Translations under genes and position numbers: made by a program
The notes under the pieces: model-generated
The model's database searches: none
What the model was told of the DNA's origin: nothing
The model's input: the letters and a program-made list of their open reading frames with translations, nothing else
Source of the DNA: Chitinolyticbacter meiyuanensis
GTDB taxonomy: Bacteria; Pseudomonadota; Gammaproteobacteria; Burkholderiales; Chitinibacteraceae
Assembly (NCBI RefSeq): GCF_008033135.1
Contig: NZ_CP041335.1
Location: forward strand, 62,001-126,000
DNA length: 64,000 nucleotides
Direction: 5' to 3'
Shown: positions 56,804 to 64,000 of the stretch, in pieces
Numbering within the stretch: position 1 is the stretch's first letter
How the letters are laid out: each line of letters opens with the position of its first letter

Positions 56804-58108
56804 TCAATCGGCATGGGCAGCCAGTACCCGGCGCATCCGCCGCAATCCCCAAGCCACCGTCAGGGCCACCAATGGGATGGCGAGCGCGGTGACCAGCTCC
56901 ACATTCAGCGCCACGCCAGCGCTCTTGATGCCCTTGGCGCCATAGCCGACGAGCCCGACCGCGTAGTAGGTGATCGCCGCCACCGACAGACCTTCCACCG
57001 TCTCCTGCAAGCGCAGTTGCAGCCGGGCGCGTTTGTCCATCGACGCCAGCAATTGCTGGTTCTGCCGCTCATGGGTGATCTCGACCCGTGTGCGCAGCAG
57101 GGATGATGCGCGCGCCACCCGGGTGGCCAGCACCCGCTGCCGCCGTGCCACCGATTCGCAGGTATCCATGGCCGGTGACAGCCGCCGCTCGACGAACTCC
57201 AAGAACGGCTGCACGCCCTGGATGCGTACCTCGCGCAGCTCCGCCACCCGCCGCTGCACGATCTCGTAGTAGGCATGCGCAGCCGAGAAGCGAAAATCGG
57301 TCTTGGACAGCGCGCTCTCTATGCGCGCCGCCAACTGCGTCAGCCGATTCAGCAAGGCCGGCTCGTCCTCCTCGCGCGCGTTCGACATCGCGCCGGTCAA
57401 CTCCGCCAGTTCGCGGTCGGCATCGGACAGCTCGGGGGAAATGCTCTTGGCCAGTGGCAGCGCAAGGAAAGCCAACATGCGATAGGTGTCGAGCTCGAAC
57501 AGCCGCTGCAGCATGCGGCCTGCCTGCCGGGCGCCCATGCCGGCATTGCCGAGCACATAGCGCGTATAGCCGTCGGCATGAATGCGGAAATCGGTATAAG
57601 CCACGCCCGCGCCGTCACCGATGCGTGCGCCGATCAACTCGTGGCCCTCGAAATACTGTGCGGAAACCGCGTCGGCCTCGCCTGGCAGATCGAGTTCCGG
57701 CAGCAGCCAGGCGTGCGCCGCGTGCAGCACGTTGCCCGGCAGTTGCGCCAGCCAGTCGGGCGGCAGCGCGGTGAGCGCCGTCTGCACGAAGGGCGCCTCG
57801 GCGCTCCGCTCGGCGATGACCGTCAGCGATGAGAACTCGGTGTGCCGCGCCCACTTGATCCGCACATCGCCCACCACCGTCGACCAATGCAGGCACCCGG
57901 CCGGGGGAGCCGGCACATTGCCCCAGGCGCAAAGCTCACCGATCAGCCACAGCTCCTGCTCGTGACTGGCGTTGCGGTGCAAGTAGGCTAGGTAGCTGGC
58001 GCAGGCCGGCGTGGCAAGCGGCTCGTAGGGCCGCGCATGCGCCTCGTCGTTCAGTTGCCGGCGCTGCGGGTGGTCGTTGAGCCGGGGAAGAGCAAGCGGC
58101 GCATTCAT
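56804..58108 (-). CDS. DUF3422 membrane protein
   Basis: The protein has 434 residues from ATG 58108 (MNAPLALPRLNDHPQRRQLN), with AGGAGAG six bases upstream. DUF3422 features are LNDEAHARPYEPL near the start and the long coiled coil around RRVAELREVRIQGVQPFLEF. Two C-terminal transmembrane helices (around LSVAAITYYAVGLVGY and LVTALAIPLVALTVAWGL) follow, with RARLQLRLQETVEGLSVAAI just before them, resembling the CorA-like end arrangement. The function is unknown. The family is widespread in proteobacteria. Confidence 0.88.
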   Translation of the reverse strand: MNAPLALPRLNDHPQRRQLNDEAHARPYEPLATPACASYLAYLHRNASHEQELWLIGELCAWGNVPAPPAGCLHWSTVVGDVRIKWARHTEFSSLTVIAERSAEAPFVQTALTALPPDWLAQLPGNVLHAAHAWLLPELDLPGEADAVSAQYFEGHELIGARIGDGAGVAYTDFRIHADGYTRYVLGNAGMGARQAGRMLQRLFELDTYRMLAFLALPLAKSISPELSDADRELAELTGAMSNAREEDEPALLNRLTQLAARIESALSKTDFRFSAAHAYYEIVQRRVAELREVRIQGVQPFLEFVERRLSPAMDTCESVARRQRVLATRVARASSLLRTRVEITHERQNQQLLASMDKRARLQLRLQETVEGLSVAAITYYAVGLVGYGAKGIKSAGVALNVELVTALAIPLVALTVAWGLRRMRRVLAAHAD

Positions 58109-58293
58109 CGGGTCTCTCCTGCCTGGGGGCAAGACCATCATAAAGCGTCGCAAGGCATTTTTGTGCGGCGCACAAATGGCGGCTTAGCGTGCAGCGATGC
58201 CCCGAAATGGCGCATGGCCGCCGCTGATGTCAGGTCAGTGCCAAGTACGCTGCGGACTACCCACCTTCAGCCGAATGCAACGCCGCCAGCAGA

Positions 58294-59091
58294 TCAGCGA
58301 TTGGCGCGAGCCCAGGTCTTCCAGGCTTCGAACAGTGTCGGCGTGCGGCCGGCCACCAGCGAGCGCGACCACACCTTGTGACTCCAGTAGTCATCGTTCG
58401 ACAACGTGGCGAAATGGCAGCCCGCCTCCTCGGCGATCAGCGCCCCGGCCGCGTAGTCCCACAGCTTCTGCGCGCCGTGCAGCACCACGTCGACCCGGCC
58501 GGCGGCGAGATAGCACCAGTCTATGGTCGAGGCGCCGAAGTTACGCAGGCTGGCGAACGGCGCCACCGTGACCACGCGCGTCGGCAGATGGCCGCCCAGC
58601 CACTTGGGTTCGACCACAGCCACGGCATCGCACAGGCCGATGTCCTCGATCACCAGTGGTAGCGGCTGGCCATCGAGCCAGGCACCGGCGCCAGCCGCCG
58701 CACAGAAGCATTCGTCCAGCACCGGCAGGTAGACCACGCCCAGCACCGAGCGGCCGCGCCGCATCAGCGCGATCGAGATCGCGAAATACGGCAGGCCGTG
58801 AACGAAGTTGGTGGTGCCGTCTATGGGATCGACCACCCACAGCCCGTCCGAGTTGGCATCCCACAGCGCCTGCTGCTCGGCCTCGCTCATTTCCTCACCC
58901 AGCACCGGGCAGGGCACCAGCTCGGGCAGCAAACGCGCCAGCGCCCGTTGCGACGCTAGATCGGCCTCGGTGAACAGCGTACCGTCATGCTTCTTCTCGC
59001 GCGCCACCGAAAGAAAGCGCGGCATGACCTCCTCGGCCGCGACGCGGCGGGCAACATCGGCAAGACGAGCGAGCAAGGCGAGATCGGACAC
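58294..59091 (-). CDS. Inositol monophosphatase family protein
   Basis: The protein has 265 residues from GTG 59091 (MSDLALLARLADVARRVAAE). The metal-binding motifs are GEEMSEAEQ, WVVDPIDGTTNFVHG and LWDYAAGALIAEEAG, all intact. Relatives dephosphorylate inositol phosphate, 3'-phosphoadenosine 5'-phosphate or histidinol phosphate; the substrate is not determined. A long upstream extension of the frame is antisense to hemB and is not coding. Confidence 0.88.
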   Translation of the reverse strand: MSDLALLARLADVARRVAAEEVMPRFLSVAREKKHDGTLFTEADLASQRALARLLPELVPCPVLGEEMSEAEQQALWDANSDGLWVVDPIDGTTNFVHGLPYFAISIALMRRGRSVLGVVYLPVLDECFCAAAGAGAWLDGQPLPLVIEDIGLCDAVAVVEPKWLGGHLPTRVVTVAPFASLRNFGASTIDWCYLAAGRVDVVLHGAQKLWDYAAGALIAEEAGCHFATLSNDDYWSHKVWSRSLVAGRTPTLFEAWKTWARANR

Positions 59092-59128
59092 GGGCGAGGC
59101 TTCGTTGGGTGGATGCCACCGATTGTAG

Positions 59129-60220
<1,092 letters not shown>

Positions 60221-60240
60221 TCGCTACGCAGCATCAAAGC

Positions 60241-60267
60241 AAAAAGGGCAGCCTAGGCTGCCCTTTT
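60241..60267. terminator. Bidirectional terminator after hemB
   Basis: A 12-bp hairpin (AAAAGGGCAGCC-TA-GGCTGCCCTTTT) lies between convergent hemB and the glycine-zipper gene. Confidence 0.9.
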
Positions 60268-60282
60268 CCGTTGCCGATCTGC

Positions 60283-60795
60283 TCAGAAGCTGTAATTCGC
60301 TGGCTTGGCCGCCGTGCCCTTCTGGTAGCCGCCGGTCGATGGCACTACCCGGGTGGTCTGGCCATCCGAGATCACGTCAACGCGCTGGTTGGGCACGATG
60401 GGTTGGTCGGCTTCCTGCACCACCACCATGCGCTGGCCGTTGTCGAGCGTCAGCGAGATTTCCAGCGCCTGCTTGCTCATCACGTTCTCCTCGATCTTGT
60501 TGCCCAAGAGGCCACCCAAGATGGAACCGAGGATACCGCTGACGATCTGGCCCGAGCCGCCGCCAATATTGCGCCCGGCCGCGATGCCGCCGATCACGCC
60601 ACCAGCCACCGCGCCAATGCCGGTGGAATCCTGCATCTGCACTTCGCGCACCTGATCGACCACACCGCTTTGCACGGTGGCTGCGGTACGCATCTGGTTG
60701 CGCTTGTAGACGTTGGCCGAATCGCTGGTGGCGCAGCCCCCCAGCACGAGCGCGATCGCGGCGATGGCCGCCGCACATAACCGACTGATTCTCAT
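60283..60795 (-). CDS. Glycine-zipper outer-membrane lipoprotein (SlyB/PcP-like)
   Basis: The protein has 170 residues from ATG 60795, with GGAGAG upstream. The lipobox LVLGGC gives a lipidated N-terminus. A glycine-zipper pair (GIGAVAGGVIGGIAAGRNIGGG and GILGSILGGLLGNKIEE) forms two short helices. A C-terminal beta domain ends in PANYSF, an aromatic end. This is the layout of SlyB-type outer-membrane lipoproteins that respond to envelope stress. Confidence 0.85.
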   Translation of the reverse strand: MRISRLCAAAIAAIALVLGGCATSDSANVYKRNQMRTAATVQSGVVDQVREVQMQDSTGIGAVAGGVIGGIAAGRNIGGGSGQIVSGILGSILGGLLGNKIEENVMSKQALEISLTLDNGQRMVVVQEADQPIVPNQRVDVISDGQTTRVVPSTGGYQKGTAAKPANYSF

Positions 60796-60886
60796 GGCAC
60801 TACTCTCCGCTTGTATACCGCCCATTCTACGACCGGCGGTGGGGTACGTCCGTGCAGCAGTTCACATCTTGCCGCCGTTGCCGCGG

Positions 60887-61480
60887 TCAGAACACGCCCG
60901 CCTCGCGGCGACGGAACCAGCCGGTCAGCGACAGGCGTTCGCGCGTGGCCGGTAGCACCTCATGCTCGAACCGGTCCGACAGGAAGGTCACCAGCGTGCC
61001 GCCGACGGGCAGCACATCGCGCGCACCTTCCTCGGTATAGATGCGCAGCTGGCCGCCGTGTTCCGCCACCCAGCCCTGGTTCAGGTAGAGCACGATGGTG
61101 ACCACGCGCGTGTCCTCGCCGCGGTGCTGGTCAAGATGGCGCTTGTAGAAGGTGCCGGCCGGGTAGGCCGCCAGATGGCATTCGAGCCGGGCCAGGCCCA
61201 GGTAGAGCGTGCGGTTCAGTTCATCCTGCAGCGCGGCAAGCCGGGCGAGCACCGGCTGTACTGCCACGTCGTCCTCGTCCAGCCACAGCACGTCGTCGCC
61301 GCGGATCGCGGCATTCACCGCATGCCCGGCGGCGCGGCCGACCCCGGCACGGGCAAAGCCGTCGCGGCGGGCGCGGCACACGGCGGCGAGCTGCGCCGTC
61401 TCCTCGGCATCGAGAAAGCCCGGCAGCACGGCAAGGCCGTGCTCGGCCAGCGCGTCAGCGACGCAGGCGTACCCAGTCAC
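60887..61480 (-). CDS. 2-oxoglutarate/Fe(II)-dependent oxygenase (prolyl-4-hydroxylase-like)
   Basis: The protein has 197 residues from GTG 61480, with GGAGA six bases upstream. The iron ligands are the HxD in YKRHLDQHRGED and the distal His in FEHEVLP, and Arg in RLSLTGWFRR binds 2-oxoglutarate. It overlaps the 3' end of the COG4389 gene by 26 bp, so it is the last gene of that operon. The substrate is unknown; relatives hydroxylate proteins. Confidence 0.82.
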   Translation of the reverse strand: MTGYACVADALAEHGLAVLPGFLDAEETAQLAAVCRARRDGFARAGVGRAAGHAVNAAIRGDDVLWLDEDDVAVQPVLARLAALQDELNRTLYLGLARLECHLAAYPAGTFYKRHLDQHRGEDTRVVTIVLYLNQGWVAEHGGQLRIYTEEGARDVLPVGGTLVTFLSDRFEHEVLPATRERLSLTGWFRRREAGVF

Positions 61481-63527
61481 GGGCGGTCTCCGCTAGATCG
61501 ATGTCGGGCTGGCTGGTCACAGCAACCGGCAGTGCCGGCTGTTCGCGCGGTGGCAGCAGGAAATCGCCTGGCCGGGTGATGAAGTGTCGCAGGATGCGCC
61601 CGAGCAACGGGCGGGTGACACGGAAGGTGAGCTTGCGCGAGCGTAGCGCCACCCAGAGCGCGAGGCCAAAGCTGACCGCGAGGTTGGTGAGACCGATCAG
61701 GCCGATGCCCAAGAGCGAAATCAGCAGCACACGCAACGGCAGCTGGAAATCGAGCGCGACCGCGGCATAGGCGAGGTTGGCCGAGGCGAAGGTGATGTGG
61801 CGGATATCGACCGGCAGGCCGAGCAACACGCCGATGGTGCCGATGGTGCCCAGCATCATGCCGAAGTAGAAGTTACCCGCCAGTGCGCCGAGGTTGTGCT
61901 CGATATAGCCGGCGAAGCGCCGGGTACGGCTCTCGCCGACGATGCGGTTGAGCCAGGGCAGTGCGGCGATGCGCTGCGGAATCTGGTTGTAGATCGCCTT
62001 GTTGTCGTAATAGCCGGAGATCAGCCCGGCAAGGAACAGGCAGACCCCGGCAATGCCGGCATGGAATACCGCGAGGCTGGCGATCGGCGAGAGATCGTGC
62101 AGCAGATGCTGCGCCTTGGTCGCGTCGACCGGCGCACTGCCGGAGGTATAGAGCCACAACCAGGCGATCCCAAGCGCCACCGGCATGGCGACGATCACGT
62201 TGCCGAAGATGGCGATGAACTGCGTGCGCAGCACCTTCACGATCAGTACCGCCAGCTCGTCGAGATCGAGCTGCTTCTTGCCGCTCTTGGTGGTCTGCTG
62301 GTGGATGGATGCGGCGATCTTGGCGGCGGTCATCGCCGGCTGCTTGGTGGCGATGGTGAAGTGCAGCATGTGGATCAGCATGAAGCCGAGCGAGTAGTTG
62401 AGGCCGAACGCCAGGGCCTCGACCAGCAAGGGCAGGTGCATCTTGGAAGTCAGCAGCTTCAGCAGCGCCATGAAGCCGACGATGAAGCCGGCCCCGGCGG
62501 CCGACCTGAACATCGACATCCATTCGCGGCGGTTCTCCGCGATGTAGTGCTCGCCGGTGCGGCTGGCATGATCGGTCACCTGCAACGCCAGCAACTCGGT
62601 GTTCTCCGAGAACACGTCGCGGATACTGTGGCGGCGGTTCTCGGCGCGCACCAGGTTCATCATCGTGCTGAGCAGGCGCTCGGCGTGCTGGTCGCGATCG
62701 CCATCCGGATCGACCAGGTCGAGCAATAGCCGGATGCGCTCGATGTGCTGGCGGATGCGCAGCAGGTGATAGGTGAGGCTGACCGACACGCCCTGCCGCG
62801 CCGCGCTCTTCCTTACCTTGGCGATCTGTGCCTCGCACTGGTCGAGCAGCACCAGGATCTGCGCGTCGTCATCCTTGGGCAGGCCCTTCTCCACCAGCGC
62901 GGCCCGATAGCGGGCGATATACGCCTGGGTCTCGACGTTCTGGTGCACGAATGGCGATTCGAAGCGCCGGGTATCGGGCAGGTTGTGGATGATCTCCGGC
63001 TCGGTGCCGATGGCAGCGAGGCGCGTCGACAGCACCTGGATCGCCTCCAGCATCTGCAGCCGGGTGCGCACGATGCTGTCGTTGTCGGTCTCTTCCTCGA
63101 AATGCAGCGCACGGCCGAGCTCGAACCAGTGCTCGCGCGGTACCACTTCCAGCCATTCGTAGTCGTCCGCCCGATTGAACAGCGCGGCCAGCCGATCCTT
63201 CAGCGACGCCGGATTCATCACCGGCGGCAACAACCGCAGGCCGATCCGCCGGCGCAGCGTGGAAAAGAAGGTCTCGTTGGAGAGGATGCCGGTCTCGGTA
63301 TAGAGCGGCACCTGCCAGCTGGTCGACAGCAGGTGCAGCAGGGCAGCACGCAAGGCGGCGCGGTAGTCCGGATGCTGCTCCAGCAGGTAGCACAGCGCCT
63401 GCACGCTGTTCACCGCGGCGCGCTGGTCGGTGGCCTTGCGTGGCCGCAGCTCGGCCACCAGTTGAGTCAGTAGCTCGAATGCGGCGTCGGGCGCCGTCTG
63501 TTTCAGTTTTGCGAGTATCGCCTGCAT
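61455..63527 (-). CDS. COG4389 membrane protein (named 'site-specific recombinase')
   Basis: The protein has 690 residues from ATG 63527 (MQAILAKLKQTAPDAAFELL). The N-terminal half is helical and soluble (to about 360). The C-terminal half has at least six hydrophobic helices (for example AGAGFIVGFMALLKLL, FIAIFGNVIVAMPVALGIAWLWL, FHAGIAGVCLFLAGLISGYY, MMLGTIGTIGVLLGLPV). It matches the Gcr/SpecificRecomb family, whose recombinase name rests on thin evidence; no recombinase catalytic motif is visible. It lies 10 bp after the fructosamine kinase gene. Confidence 0.8.
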   Translation of the reverse strand: MQAILAKLKQTAPDAAFELLTQLVAELRPRKATDQRAAVNSVQALCYLLEQHPDYRAALRAALLHLLSTSWQVPLYTETGILSNETFFSTLRRRIGLRLLPPVMNPASLKDRLAALFNRADDYEWLEVVPREHWFELGRALHFEEETDNDSIVRTRLQMLEAIQVLSTRLAAIGTEPEIIHNLPDTRRFESPFVHQNVETQAYIARYRAALVEKGLPKDDDAQILVLLDQCEAQIAKVRKSAARQGVSVSLTYHLLRIRQHIERIRLLLDLVDPDGDRDQHAERLLSTMMNLVRAENRRHSIRDVFSENTELLALQVTDHASRTGEHYIAENRREWMSMFRSAAGAGFIVGFMALLKLLTSKMHLPLLVEALAFGLNYSLGFMLIHMLHFTIATKQPAMTAAKIAASIHQQTTKSGKKQLDLDELAVLIVKVLRTQFIAIFGNVIVAMPVALGIAWLWLYTSGSAPVDATKAQHLLHDLSPIASLAVFHAGIAGVCLFLAGLISGYYDNKAIYNQIPQRIAALPWLNRIVGESRTRRFAGYIEHNLGALAGNFYFGMMLGTIGTIGVLLGLPVDIRHITFASANLAYAAVALDFQLPLRVLLISLLGIGLIGLTNLAVSFGLALWVALRSRKLTFRVTRPLLGRILRHFITRPGDFLLPPREQPALPVAVTSQPDIDLAETARDWVRLRR

Positions 63528-63537
63528 GTGTGTCCCG

Positions 63538-64000
63538 TCAGGTCGTTGCCACCACGCGGTCCACCGCATCCTGCGCCGCAGCCAGGTAGCCGTCGCCGAA
63601 CAGGTTGAGGTGATTGAGGAGGTGGTAGAGCTGGTACAGCGCACGTCGGCGCGGATAGCCTGGATCGAGGGGCCAGGCTGCGTCGTAGGCGGTGCGGAAA
63701 GCGGGGCCGAAGCCGCCGAACAGTTCGGTCATCGCCAGGTCGGTTTCGCGGTCGCCGAAGTAGCAGGCCGGGTCGAACAGCACCGGCGCGCCATCGGCGA
63801 GGAAGCCGACGTTACCGGACCACAAATCGCCGTGCAAGCAGGAAGGCGGCGGCACATAGCCGGTAAAAAGCACGGGCACATGGTCGATCAACCGTGCGGT
63901 GCCGCGTAGCCGATAGCCGTTGCGCGCCGCCAGTTCCAGCTGCGGCAGCAGCCGGCGCTCGCACCAGAATGCCACCCAGTCGTCACACCAGTCGTTGGCC
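63538..64000 (-). CDS. Fructosamine kinase family protein (5' part beyond window)
   Basis: The visible C-terminal part has about 153 residues and stays open to the window edge. It shows the kinase loop CLHGDLWSGNVGF and the metal-binding FDPACYFGDRETDLAMTELFGGF, both intact. The family (about 285-295 residues) phosphorylates ketoamines on glycated proteins or small amines to trigger repair. It is the first visible gene of an operon with the COG4389 and oxygenase genes. Confidence 0.9.
   Translation of the reverse strand, partial: ANDWCDDWVAFWCERRLLPQLELAARNGYRLRGTARLIDHVPVLFTGYVPPPSCLHGDLWSGNVGFLADGAPVLFDPACYFGDRETDLAMTELFGGFGPAFRTAYDAAWPLDPGYPRRRALYQLYHLLNHLNLFGDGYLAAAQDAVDRVVATT

Noticed and set aside
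61455..63527. True site-specific recombinase
   Set aside because: No tyrosine- or serine-recombinase catalytic motif is visible and half of the protein is membrane helices; only the family name suggests it.

Overview
The window is a high-GC stretch of a chromosome from a betaproteobacterium. The chitinase with paired chitin-binding modules, the pilMNOPQ order, the DUF3422 and COG4389 membrane proteins, ispB/tRNA-Pro next to divergent rplU-rpmA-obgE, and the 16S-Ile-Ala-23S-5S rRNA operon fit a chitin-degrading member of the Neisseriales (Chitinibacteraceae-like). The family assignment is inference, because no database search was possible.

Layout. 0-9.5 kb: a truncated AraC regulator, a secreted GH18 chitinase, an unrecognised secreted protein, the ergothioneine pair egtD-egtB, a small membrane protein, an EF-G paralogue behind what looks like a leader-ORF/attenuator region, and a cysteine-rich copper-storage-like protein. 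9.9-12.7 kb: a large lipoprotein metallopeptidase of the ImpA/M60-like kind. 12.7-20.5 kb: an extended RNA end-repair locus (rtcA, rlaP, an unrecognised gene, rtcB, a zinc-ribbon gene and a slipin), divergent from the sigma54 activator rtcR. Its leader carries a canonical -24/-12 promoter and two tandem tRNA-like structures. 20.5-22.5 kb: a Suv3-like RNA helicase. 22.5-30 kb: the type IV pilus operon pilMNOPQ (visibly lower GC) divergent from ponA (PBP1a). 30-32.8 kb: a nucleotidyltransferase-like gene, a YcgR-like PilZ protein and the NAD(P)HX repair enzyme. 32.8-34.0 kb: an intact IS3-family element with 4-bp target duplication. 34.1-39.7 kb: an rRNA operon on the minus strand.

39.8-48.1 kb: a GNAT acetyltransferase, an RlmL-type 23S rRNA methyltransferase, a YjbR protein, and a four-gene SMC/Toprim operon that matches Wadjet (JetABCD / MksFEBG) in gene order, sizes and motifs. 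48.2-51.4 kb: obgE, rpmA, rplU, ispB and tRNA-Pro. 51.4-64 kb: an HMGL-like TIM-barrel protein, an orphan solute-binding protein, a BON lipoprotein, a type II NADH dehydrogenase, a DegV protein, DUF3422, an inositol-monophosphatase family enzyme, hemB, a glycine-zipper lipoprotein, and a 3'-terminal operon of fructosamine kinase (cut by the window edge), a COG4389 membrane protein and a 2OG-Fe(II) oxygenase.

How it works together. The most striking part is the RNA-repair locus. RtcR has an N-terminal CARF ligand domain and a sigma54 AAA+ domain. It should activate the divergent promoter at 18755-18770, whose predicted transcription start falls on the first base pairs of a tRNA-like acceptor stem. 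The transcript would therefore begin with two tRNA mimics followed by the repair genes. This resembles the Y-RNA (yrlBA) position in the Salmonella rsr-yrlBA-rtcBA operon, but there is no Ro60 gene here. The second accessory system is the Wadjet-like plasmid-defence operon, embedded in otherwise housekeeping surroundings with no integrase or phage genes nearby.
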